64,000 nucleotides of DNA from an uncultured Ardenticatenia bacterium. Its GTDB lineage: Bacteria; Chloroflexota; Anaerolineae; 4572-78; NAK82. The DNA lies in the NCBI GenBank assembly GCA_937127125.1, contig CAKZLO010000002.1:1-64000 (forward strand), given 5' to 3'. The notes below the pieces were generated by a model that was given only the letters and a program-made list of their open reading frames with translations, did not search any database and was not told where the DNA came from. A program made the translations under genes and the position numbers. Of the stretch, positions 26,196 to 34,081 are shown one piece after another (the first letter of the stretch is position 1; every line of letters starts with the position of its first letter).

Positions 26196-26594
26196 TCAAC
26201 TTGCTTCAGCACACATTGTAGCGACAACATCGCTCAGAGAAAGAACACCAACAGGCCGGTTAGGAGTACGCCCTCCTTGTACAATTAGCAATCGGCGCAA
26301 CCCTTTATCCAGCATAATCTGGATAGCTGCTTTCAACATAAGATCACCTGTCACGGTGACCACGTTGGGGGTCATGATCTCTTCCGCCCGGCGATGTTGC
26401 CAGTTGCCCTCGACATAGGCGCGTGCCAAGTCAACTTGGGAAATAACCCCTTCGGCACGCCCGCTATCATCCAGGACGAATATAGCATTGATAGAATATT
26501 CGTGCAATCGACGCGCCACATCGACCAAGGGCTCATCCGCCCAACAAGTGATCACCCCTCGGTGCATCACATCGCGCACCAGTTTCTCGCTCAT
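26196..26594 (-). CDS. Tandem CBS-domain protein within the acs operon
   Basis: 132 aa, essentially one CBS pair (Bateman module) with no additional domain: MSEKLVRDVMHRGVITCWADEPLVDVARRLHEY, INAIFVLDDSGRAEGVISQVD, AEEIMTPNVVTVTGDLMLKAAIQIMLDKG and RRLLIVQGG(R)TP..GVLSLSDVVATM. CBS pairs usually bind adenosyl ligands (ATP, ADP, AMP, SAM, NAD). It has a good ribosome-binding site (AAGAGGGAGAG). It lies between acsB (97 bases upstream) and acsD (123 bases downstream) on the same strand, so a role in sensing energy charge or SAM for the CODH/ACS complex is an inference from position. Confidence 0.88.
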   Translation of the reverse strand: MSEKLVRDVMHRGVITCWADEPLVDVARRLHEYSINAIFVLDDSGRAEGVISQVDLARAYVEGNWQHRRAEEIMTPNVVTVTGDLMLKAAIQIMLDKGLRRLLIVQGGRTPNRPVGVLSLSDVVATMCAEAS

Positions 26595-26691
26595 AGCATC
26601 TCTCCCTCTTAAATACCCCCCATCCTCCGTTCTGAGGACCCATATGCAGTGAGTAGCGGCAAGAACTTTTGCCGCTACTCACCAGGAATAC

Positions 26692-28971
26692 CTAGAACAT
26701 CGGGGCCATTGTCAGGGCCGGGTGACCAACTTTTTCCAACCAGGCCAGCAAGCCCTCTACATCGGTACAAACCGTTTCGTCGGCGATCTTGTCGATCAAC
26801 TCCGGATCACCTTCGCGTTCTGCTACAGCCTTCAGCTCCTCAGCCATAGTTTGCTTGAGGAAGCTGCTCATCCACACCACACGCTTGAAGCCACCGTCTG
26901 CCGAGAGGAACTTTGGACTAGTAAGGAAGTACTTGCCCACCCCCATGACACCGGGTGTCTGGAGACCACCGCCTGCAACGCCCGCCAACGTGCTGAAGGT
27001 CATACCGGCCGGAGTCATGCTTGGATCCTCGCGCGAGACCACCATAACCCCATTCGCCTCTGGGATAACCATTACGATGCACTCAAAGCAACCACACGCG
27101 GTCATGGGGTTCTCGGTGATCGAGTACATAGCCACCTCGTGCACTGTCCCATGTGAAGCCTGCTCCACGAAGGCGTTGGGGCCCTCCCAGTAGCCTTTCA
27201 CTGGATCAATCACGCGCCCTTTCTTGATCGGCTGATTCGGCCCAGTGGGGTTAATCTCATAACTGGCCTTGCAGTCGAGCCAGTTGTAAGCTCCACATAA
27301 ACCAAGCCGCTGCGGCGTCACCACGCATACATGGTTCGGTGCGAAGCTCTGACAGAGTGTGCAAGAGTAGAACTCATCCACCGCCTCATCGGTCAGGTCA
27401 GCCAACCGCTGGTTGCGGTACGAATAGGCCGCGCGTGCTTTCTCCAGCCACTCGGCATGCAATGCCGGGTCTGTGATGATCTTGACCTGGACCTTATCCA
27501 CGATAGCTCCGAAATCGGCATGGAAGCGGGTGTGCAGGATATCTCCAAAGTGGCGCAAATTAAACCCTTTCTCAGCTGCTGCCTTGCTGATGCGGATCCA
27601 CGTGATGTCGCGCTGACCAATGTGTTGCACCCCCGAGGCACCGTTGATGAAATAGTGCACCTGCCGCTCCAGCACAGGTTCGAAGTCCTTCTGCATTTTG
27701 CGGCCGGCCACTTCGATCAGAATGCCCATGTCCATCGCCCCTCCAACTGGTACATCGTCGAAAGAGGGGCCAATGACTTCAATCTTGCCATCCTCGACTT
27801 GATCGAGGTCAACCATGCGTAAGTACTCGAAGGCGCGGCTGTACTTGCCCCCGAACTCCACCCGCATGTCTGCTTTACGCACCACCTCGCCTTCAAACGC
27901 GGAACCATACGGCACCGGGATGGGCACCTCAGTTACTCGAACCTTGACACCACGCACCTCAATGCACTTCTGTACCAACCGCTCGGCCTTCTCCATATCG
28001 TCCTTGCCGGGAATCTCGTTCCACGGCATGGAGATCACATGCTCATAGGTGGTTATGCCGGTGGGCAATATCTCAGGGATGACAGTGTCGGCAATAACGG
28101 GGAAGCCAAAGTTGATAGCCCCTGCCGCCGCGGCGTACTTCAGATCGTCCACCTCACCCAATGCCAGCACAAAAGCGAAGACGCGATCCCTGTTGTAGAG
28201 GAGAATGTCGCGCGCCATACCACCCTTGAGACCACCGAAAGTGAGCGCCGAACGGGTAGCGAATCCCAGCGCATAGATAGCGCTGATGGTGTCCAAACCG
28301 AAAGGTACCGTGTAGGTATCGTAACCCAGCTCGACACCTTCCTCCATCAGCTGATGCAGGATGCTGCGCCCGTTCACGTTGCCACTCAAGAACACCAGGA
28401 TGTTGCGCCGCTGCAGCTCGCGCACTATTTTGACTGCTACCTCGTTGCTCTTTGCACAACCGACCACGGCTGCGAAGCCCGGCATGCGACCATCCACCAG
28501 CTGGATGCCCCAGCTGCGCAGCTGGATGTCATCAATGGGACCGTTAAGATGTCCATCGCTTTTTCCGCCCAGCTGTTCCGGTGAATACTGCGTGCCGCCT
28601 GCCAAGCGAAAGCCTGGTAGCCTTTGTGGTTCCAGCTTATAGACGAAGCGAACCGCTTCGATGGCCTCGGCAGCCAACAGAGTGGCCATACCGCTGTCCA
28701 GCGTTTCACCCAAATAAGGCGTCCAATGCTTACTCGCAGGTAGCGGATGCAACAACGAACGAGCGTGTTCCAGCACTGGTTTTAAATGGGCAAGTTTCGT
28801 GACCTCGATCCCGGTCATACCGTAGATGACCGGAAGGTAATACGCAGTATTGGGAAAAGCAACCGGGGTATCAGGGCCTTTCTCCGCAAGTGCTTTCTGT
28901 AGCATCAGCTCTGCTTCAGTTACTAGCCCATGGGCACCGCGCATTGCGCGTGTCGCAATGTACCGTGACAT
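26692..28971 (-). CDS. acsB: Acetyl-CoA synthase (CODH/ACS alpha subunit) AcsB
   Basis: 759 aa, full-length bacterial type with the N-terminal CODH-binding region. It condenses CO, a methyl group from CoFeSP and CoA into acetyl-CoA. A-cluster ligands are in place: the [4Fe-4S] cysteines in YSCTLCQSFAPNHVC (about 536-548) and RLGLCGAYN, and the distal-nickel Cys-Gly-Cys in TACGCFECI (about 625). The CoA and domain-2 segments FRLAGGTQYSPEQLGGKSD and VGGAMDMGILIEVAG are also recognisable. GGAGG precedes the ATG, sitting inside the last codons of cooS (three-base gap), so translation is coupled. Confidence 0.96.
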   Translation of the reverse strand: MSRYIATRAMRGAHGLVTEAELMLQKALAEKGPDTPVAFPNTAYYLPVIYGMTGIEVTKLAHLKPVLEHARSLLHPLPASKHWTPYLGETLDSGMATLLAAEAIEAVRFVYKLEPQRLPGFRLAGGTQYSPEQLGGKSDGHLNGPIDDIQLRSWGIQLVDGRMPGFAAVVGCAKSNEVAVKIVRELQRRNILVFLSGNVNGRSILHQLMEEGVELGYDTYTVPFGLDTISAIYALGFATRSALTFGGLKGGMARDILLYNRDRVFAFVLALGEVDDLKYAAAAGAINFGFPVIADTVIPEILPTGITTYEHVISMPWNEIPGKDDMEKAERLVQKCIEVRGVKVRVTEVPIPVPYGSAFEGEVVRKADMRVEFGGKYSRAFEYLRMVDLDQVEDGKIEVIGPSFDDVPVGGAMDMGILIEVAGRKMQKDFEPVLERQVHYFINGASGVQHIGQRDITWIRISKAAAEKGFNLRHFGDILHTRFHADFGAIVDKVQVKIITDPALHAEWLEKARAAYSYRNQRLADLTDEAVDEFYSCTLCQSFAPNHVCVVTPQRLGLCGAYNWLDCKASYEINPTGPNQPIKKGRVIDPVKGYWEGPNAFVEQASHGTVHEVAMYSITENPMTACGCFECIVMVIPEANGVMVVSREDPSMTPAGMTFSTLAGVAGGGLQTPGVMGVGKYFLTSPKFLSADGGFKRVVWMSSFLKQTMAEELKAVAEREGDPELIDKIADETVCTDVEGLLAWLEKVGHPALTMAPMF

Positions 28972-28974
28972 AGC

Positions 28975-30984
28975 CTAAACCTCCATACCATATAGAGCAG
29001 CACGTCGCTGCGCCAACGGCAAAGCCTCTAGCTCAAGGATGCGACGATCGCCACTGCGCCCGAAGCGGCTTGGGTCATATGCCGGCAACTTAAGCGCAGC
29101 ACGCTTCTTATCGATATGTTCCAATGTGCGACGGATCATCTCGTCTGGGTCGTTGACGAACTCCAGCTTGCCACCATATAGCTCCTCCCAGCCCTCGCTG
29201 AGATAGCGCAGCACCAGATCGCTGTCCGAGACTCGATCAGGCATTCCACTCACCGGCGAGGCACCACCGAAGATGACATAGGCACCTGACGCTACACAAT
29301 AAGTAGCAATTGCCAAAGCCTTCTCACTCATCCACTCGGGTGCCAATCCCACCGCCGGGATCTGGTCAATGTCATCACCCAGCCCACCTTCGGCGACCAT
29401 CTGAGTGAGCACTGTCAGGATGCGCGAGTTATCCACACAGGAACCAACGTGTAGCACGGGCGGGATGCCAACCGCTTCGCACACCTCACGCAGCCCAGGG
29501 CCAACATGGTCAAGACCTGCCTCACCCACCATCAATCCAGCCTTAGCGCTCGCTATGGCACCGCAACCCGTTTCCAGGATTAGGACATCCTGCTTAAGCA
29601 GCTCCTTCGTTACATAGGTATGTAGATAATCGTGTGGGCTGCGTGGATTGTTGCATCCGACAATCGCGGCAGCACCACGGATGCGCCCTGCGATAATCGC
29701 ATCATTCAGCGGCCGGAAGGAGGCACGATAGGTACCGCCTAACATATAGTTGATGTACTCGTGCGAGAAACCCGGGATCAAATCCTCACGCACCTCTGGA
29801 ATGCGCGGTTCGCCGCGATTCTTATAGTTGTCTATGGCACGCTTGAGGATCTGCTTCGCAATGGTCAGCGCCTTGCTCTCCTCGAACTCGATGTGCGTGG
29901 CGCCCTTGATCTGGACTTTGGGTGACGTGGTGATGATCTCAGTGTGGAATTTTTGGGCCAGTGACACCAATGCTTGCATAATGCATTGCACATCCACCAC
30001 CATCGCCTCGACCGCGCCGGTGAGAATGGCCAGCTCCTGCTGCAAGAAGTTACCCGCGGCGGGGATGCCCTGGCGCATCAGAATTTCGTTCGCCGTGCAG
30101 CAGATGCCAGCGAGGTTGACACCCTTGGCACCGGCAGCCTGAGCATAAGCGACAATCTCTGGGTCCATAGAGGCCGCCACAATCATCTGACTGAGCGTCG
30201 GTTCGTGGCCGTGTACCACCACGTTGACCATATCCTGGCGCAGCACCCCCAGATTGGCTTGCCCCACGATAGGCGCCGGCGTACCGAACAGGATGTCGGA
30301 AATGTCAGTACCCATCATGCTGCCGCCCCACCCATCGGCCAGCGCTGTACGCACCGCCTGCTTGAGCAGATGGGCCACATCCTGATCGTCGCCGATGTGA
30401 GTACGATGCAAGCACTCGACAATCTCACGATCAATACCGCGTGGCACCACACCTAGCTCACGCCAAAGCTTCTGACGCTTCGCAGGTGCACGGCTGATCA
30501 ACACTACCTCGCCCTCTTGCTGGCCGAACTGAGCCAAGTAGAGGTCTGCCAGATCGTTAGCGATCTCGCTCGGCGAACGTCCCTCAATGGGTATACCGTA
30601 GTGCGCAGCCAGTGTGCGCAGCTTGGCCACGTCTCGGATAACATATCCCTCTGCATGGCCATTGGCGGTCGCCTTGAGCGTCATCGCCATACCACGGCCG
30701 TGATCCGAGTGGGCCGCCGCACCAGCGGCGATCATACGCACCAAATTGCGCGCCTGAATCACATCGATTGTAGCACCACAAACACCTGTCGCACCGTCCT
30801 TGGTAAGACGACAGGGTCCCATGCCGCACATCTTGCAACACATGCCGGCGCCGCCGATATTGCAAGGCGCCATCGCTTCAGCGCGGCTGAAAGCAGTGCT
30901 GACACCCAGCTCCTCGGCACGTTGCAACATCTCCTGCGCCGCCGGATCAACACTTCGCTCGCTCAAATCACGTTCTTTAGCCAT
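28975..30984 (-). CDS. cooS: Anaerobic Ni-Fe carbon monoxide dehydrogenase (CooS/AcsA)
   Basis: 669 aa catalytic CODH that interconverts CO and CO2; with AcsB it forms the bifunctional complex. The N-terminal cluster cysteines are in MAPCNIGGAGMCCKMCGMGPCRL and GVCGATIDV (B and D clusters). C-cluster ligands appear in NLAGICCTANE, IVGCNNPRSP, ILETGCGAI, HVGSCVDNSRI and ATYCVASGAY. GGGGAGGAATAAAA lies before the ATG, and the upstream regulator ends three bases earlier. Linkage to acsB argues for the AcsA role rather than a stand-alone CO-oxidising enzyme. Confidence 0.96.
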   Translation of the reverse strand: MAKERDLSERSVDPAAQEMLQRAEELGVSTAFSRAEAMAPCNIGGAGMCCKMCGMGPCRLTKDGATGVCGATIDVIQARNLVRMIAAGAAAHSDHGRGMAMTLKATANGHAEGYVIRDVAKLRTLAAHYGIPIEGRSPSEIANDLADLYLAQFGQQEGEVVLISRAPAKRQKLWRELGVVPRGIDREIVECLHRTHIGDDQDVAHLLKQAVRTALADGWGGSMMGTDISDILFGTPAPIVGQANLGVLRQDMVNVVVHGHEPTLSQMIVAASMDPEIVAYAQAAGAKGVNLAGICCTANEILMRQGIPAAGNFLQQELAILTGAVEAMVVDVQCIMQALVSLAQKFHTEIITTSPKVQIKGATHIEFEESKALTIAKQILKRAIDNYKNRGEPRIPEVREDLIPGFSHEYINYMLGGTYRASFRPLNDAIIAGRIRGAAAIVGCNNPRSPHDYLHTYVTKELLKQDVLILETGCGAIASAKAGLMVGEAGLDHVGPGLREVCEAVGIPPVLHVGSCVDNSRILTVLTQMVAEGGLGDDIDQIPAVGLAPEWMSEKALAIATYCVASGAYVIFGGASPVSGMPDRVSDSDLVLRYLSEGWEELYGGKLEFVNDPDEMIRRTLEHIDKKRAALKLPAYDPSRFGRSGDRRILELEALPLAQRRAALYGMEV

Positions 30985-30986
30985 TT

Positions 30987-31589
30987 TTATTCCTCCCCAT
31001 TCTGCCTACGCAACACACCAAACCCTGGGCATGGCCATAGCGGCCGACCGCTATAACTGACCCGCTGTTCAAAGCTAACTACCCGTTTGGATTGTTCGTA
31101 CGCCACCGTGTGTCGGAAATATGGTTGTTGGCTACTGTTCTCGGTCACCGCGATCCCAGTCTCAACTGGCAGCGGCAAGTCCCCCGTGTAGCCAGCCTCC
31201 TCCAGCCGCTTGTAAATCTCTTCCCTGCTCACTTTTGCGGGGTCATAGGTCACCTCAACGACGCGGAAAGCGCTGCTGGCATAGATGTCTGCGACGCCGG
31301 GAATTGTTTCCAAAATGCGCCGCACTTCCAACACGTGGTGATCTCCGTACATCAATGGTAACTCGAATACTGCTGTCTCCATTCTTATCCCCCTTATTCT
31401 CAATTGTCTGGCCAGCTCCAGGACAGCTTTGGCCTCATAGCGGCGATGCCCACGTAATGTGCGCACGACAGGCAACAAACCTGCCTCGGCCCATCGCGTC
31501 ACCGTGCTGGGCGACACACGAAAGAGCTCAGCCACTTCCGAGCGAGTGAGCAAACGATCACCCTTCTCTTCTAAGTTCCTCAGAAGCAT
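30987..31589 (-). CDS. HTH (MerR/BldC-like) and HMA-like fusion protein, probable regulator
   Basis: About 200 aa. Residues ~10-65 form a helix-turn-helix of the MerR/excisionase type (LLTRSEVAELFRVSPSTVTRWAEAGL, then RTLRGHRRYEAKAVLELA). From METAVFELPLMYGDHHVLEV to about residue 140 there is a ferredoxin-like HMA fold (ILETIPGVADIYASSAFRVVEV, DPAKVSREEIYKRLEEAGY). The metal-binding CxxC of normal HMA domains is absent and replaced by MYGDHHV, with a His pair. The last ~50 residues are unclassified. I prefer the ATG at 31589 with GGAGG eight bases upstream; a GTG at 31598 is also open. AAGGGGGATAAG precedes the internal ATG of the HMA part (about 31382), so a separate HMA protein could also be made. 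It ends three bases before cooS. Confidence 0.8.
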   Translation of the reverse strand: MLLRNLEEKGDRLLTRSEVAELFRVSPSTVTRWAEAGLLPVVRTLRGHRRYEAKAVLELARQLRIRGIRMETAVFELPLMYGDHHVLEVRRILETIPGVADIYASSAFRVVEVTYDPAKVSREEIYKRLEEAGYTGDLPLPVETGIAVTENSSQQPYFRHTVAYEQSKRVVSFEQRVSYSGRPLWPCPGFGVLRRQNGEE

Positions 31590-31690
31590 CCGAGCCACCT
31601 CCGGTCCATCCCTTCATCATGCACCAAACGGTCACCCTGCTCTCGCGGCCGTAATTCGTCCCCATCGTACGAGTCGTTCTTCCGTTCTTA

Positions 31691-31719
31691 TTTTAGTGGG
31701 GAGATCACAGAATCGCAAA
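31691..31719 (-). promoter_or_regulatory. Probable sigma70-type promoter of the Wood-Ljungdahl operon
   Basis: On the minus strand, -35 TTGCGA (31719-31714) and -10 TAAAAT (31696-31691) are separated by exactly 17 bases. It is about 100 bases upstream of the regulator start and there is no further gene before the operon, so it would drive the HTH-HMA, cooS and acs genes. Confidence 0.55.
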
Positions 31720-31740
31720 GAATGAATTGCACGCTTCGCG

Positions 31741-31756
31741 CGTTTTGAGCGTTTTG
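31741..31756. repeat. Short direct repeat upstream of the operon promoter
   Basis: Two copies of CGTTTTG, nine bases apart start to start, sit directly upstream of the -35 element of the predicted Wood-Ljungdahl promoter, flanked by GCAC motifs. A candidate regulator-binding site, for example for the adjacent HTH-HMA protein. Short repeats like this also occur by chance. Confidence 0.3.
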
Positions 31757-31861
31757 CACAAGTCGAGATGCACACAAAAACTACTATACACTAAGTTCCA
31801 TAAGGAGGGAAGATGCAAATGCACCATATTACCAGAGCTATTGCACTATTAGTGATAAATT

Positions 31862-32542
31862 TCACATATTGCCTATGATGCCATGTTCCGCCGCATAGGC
31901 AACTGCTTCCAGTCGGCTATGAACGTGGAACTTCGTGAGGATACCCTGAATGTGATTGCGCACAGTGGCAGGGCTGAGCGACAAAGTTGTAGCAATCGCA
32001 CGAGTGCTTTGCCCGCGCGCCAACAATACAAGTATCTCGTATTCCCGGTGTGTTAACCCGCTGCCAGGGGAGGCACGGGAAATAACCGGAGGCAAGTCGA
32101 GTGCATCCCTCTCGCGGAGCCGCTCCACTGCTTCCAACACACGAGTGACGAATTGCTCGTTCCGCTTATTTTGGGTAGCGTCCCGAAAAAGAACTGCAGC
32201 CAGCCATGTCTCAGGATTTCGCGAGGTCATCAAAGTCAGCAGCGAGAGGTTGATCCAACGCGGTTTGCCCCATTGTGTACGTACACAGGTATCGTAGCTG
32301 CTCACTGGTGTGCCTGCTAATGCAGCAGCCACTGCCCGACGGTTGCGAGCGGCCTCCAAGGTACTGTCACTGCCGCAACACTCTAGCAGCTCCCAACAAT
32401 TGCGGCCAACTGCCTCGGCACGCGAGTAGCCCAATAACTGCTGGGCAGCTGCATTCCAATGGACGATGCGTTGTTCACCATCTACAATGAGTACACCATC
32501 TGCTGCGTTGAGCAGCGATTGAATGAGATCATCAATGGTCAT
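31862..32542 (-). CDS. PAS-domain LuxR-type transcription regulator
   Basis: 226 aa. Residues ~5-115 form a PAS domain (LLNAADGVLIVDGEQRIVHWN, AAQQLLGYSRAEAVGRNCWELL) with a PAC-like end (WLAAVLFRDATQNKR). The C-terminal ~60 residues are a LuxR/GerE helix-turn-helix: GLTHREYEILVLLARGQSTRAIA, then LSPATVRNHIQGILTKFHVHSRLEAVAYA. Cysteines in ELLECCGSD are in the PAS domain. Such proteins sense a ligand or redox state and bind DNA directly. It lies upstream of the Wood-Ljungdahl promoter in the same orientation, and divergent from the MFS gene with its palindromic operator, so either may be a target. Confidence 0.85.
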   Translation of the reverse strand: MTIDDLIQSLLNAADGVLIVDGEQRIVHWNAAAQQLLGYSRAEAVGRNCWELLECCGSDSTLEAARNRRAVAAALAGTPVSSYDTCVRTQWGKPRWINLSLLTLMTSRNPETWLAAVLFRDATQNKRNEQFVTRVLEAVERLRERDALDLPPVISRASPGSGLTHREYEILVLLARGQSTRAIATTLSLSPATVRNHIQGILTKFHVHSRLEAVAYAAEHGIIGNM

Positions 32543-32711
32543 CGCGTCAGGCTTGCACTCTGTTGACCCGAAACACTATACCCAATGAAGGATAGATCAC
32601 ATTGATCGGCATATGACTGTCCCGATGTAATCTCCTACAGGGCCAGTCACATTGCCCCGACCGAAGGTCGTAATGCAGATTATTTTTATGCGCCTCCTAC
32701 AAAAGTGCAAC

Positions 32712-32756
32712 TTGTCCGAGTGTCACTTGGACAAAGGATGCCACGCGTGCTAGAAT
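32712..32756 (+). promoter_or_regulatory. Promoter with 23-bp palindromic operator for the MFS gene
   Basis: The 23-bp sequence at 32712-32734 (arms TTGTCCGAGTG and CACTTGGACAA around a central T) is an inverted repeat with a single non-matching pair. Its right end overlaps a -35 element TGGACA (32728-32733). A -10 TAGAAT (32751-32756) follows after a 17-base spacer. The MFS start lies 57 bases downstream. The layout is that of a repressor-controlled promoter. Confidence 0.65.
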
Positions 32757-32813
32757 TAAGTATGTTACTCCCTTCAGCAGCAGATTCTTCTTCTCCCACA
32801 TAGAGGACAACCG

Positions 32814-34004
32814 GTGCTCACCGAGGCCACAGATAGTCCACCCACCACAAAATCCTTTTCTCAAACTGGTCAGGTGATCACAATTGCAGCAGCCCATGCC
32901 GCTCATGACCTCTATATCTCATTTCTTCCGGCACTGATCCCTGTCCTTATCGCCAAACTTTCCATCCCCACCGCTCAGGCAGGGACACTGACCCTGTTTC
33001 TTCAATGGCCCTCCCTGCTCCAACCGCTTATCGGTTATCTGGCCGACCGAGTCAGTCTGCGCTATCTGGTTATTATGGCACCAGCCATTACTGCCGTGTT
33101 CATGAGTCTACTGGGATTGGCACCCAGCTATGCCGTGATGGCGTTGATGTTGATCGTCGTAGGTCTCAGCGCGGCCAGCTTACACGCCGTGGCACCAGTA
33201 ATAGCTGGTCGTCTTTCCGGACGGCGACTGGGACGTGGAATGGGCTTTTGGAGTGTAGGCGGAGAGCTGGGATATACAGTGGGTCCTATTGCGGTGGTTA
33301 CGGCTATCAGGTATCTTGGTCTTGGTGGCGTTGCATGGCTTATGCTGGTTGGTGTTATGGCGTCAGTGGTGTTGTTCGTTCGTTTGCACGATATGCCTGA
33401 TCAACGGCGGGATACTATCGGCCCGCTACCATGGCGCGAAGCACTGCGCAGTATGAGTACCACAATGAGACCGATTCTCGGCATCGTTATTCTGCGTGCT
33501 TTTATCATGGCAGCGCTCGTGACCTATCTGCCTACATTCCTGACCCGCGAGGGCACAGACTTGTGGTTTGCAGGGACATCCCTCTCAATACTTCAGTTGG
33601 GCAGCATGGCTGGCGCATGGCTGAGTGGCCTTTGGAGCGATCGTTGGGGAAGGCGAACCGTGCTGTGGATATCCCTTATTCTCACGGCGGTGCTTATGGC
33701 AGTTTTCTTATTGAGCACTCTGCAGGCTGCCCGTCTGGTATGCCTCCTACTGCTGGGATTCAGTTCGTCGGGCACCTTCCCAGTGCTGCTCGCACTCGTA
33801 CAGGAAAACTTCCCGAGCAATCAGGCGCTGGCAAACGGCATCTTCATGGCGATGAGCTTTGCTATGGAGTCACTTGCAGTCATCTCGATGGGATTGGCCG
33901 GCGATCTGGTGGGCCTCCGCACGGCCTATATTGGCAGTGTTGCGGCACCCCTGTTATGTTTGCCGCTGGTAGCTCAGCTGCCGGCTGAACGACGCCGTGG
34001 TTGA
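32814..34004 (+). CDS. MFS transporter, Fsr-like
   Basis: 396 aa, about twelve membrane helices, of the major facilitator superfamily. The first helix (QVITIAAAHAAHDLYISFLPAL) resembles the Fsr/fosmidomycin-resistance branch, and the loop 2-3 motif is IGYLADRVSLRYLV. The second half shows AGAWLSGLWSDRWGRRTVLWI, the repeated MFS signature. It should be a proton-driven exporter of a drug or metabolite. The start is a GTG (32814), open 57 bases behind a predicted promoter. It does not overlap its neighbours; a 77-base gap leads to the next gene. Confidence 0.87.
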   Translation: MLTEATDSPPTTKSFSQTGQVITIAAAHAAHDLYISFLPALIPVLIAKLSIPTAQAGTLTLFLQWPSLLQPLIGYLADRVSLRYLVIMAPAITAVFMSLLGLAPSYAVMALMLIVVGLSAASLHAVAPVIAGRLSGRRLGRGMGFWSVGGELGYTVGPIAVVTAIRYLGLGGVAWLMLVGVMASVVLFVRLHDMPDQRRDTIGPLPWREALRSMSTTMRPILGIVILRAFIMAALVTYLPTFLTREGTDLWFAGTSLSILQLGSMAGAWLSGLWSDRWGRRTVLWISLILTAVLMAVFLLSTLQAARLVCLLLLGFSSSGTFPVLLALVQENFPSNQALANGIFMAMSFAMESLAVISMGLAGDLVGLRTAYIGSVAAPLLCLPLVAQLPAERRRG

Positions 34005-34081
34005 TCCGCCGAAACAGGTTGCGAGAGGACGCTTAGGAAGATACCAGCCATGCAATAACGACAAGGGGAGTGTGAGCTGGA

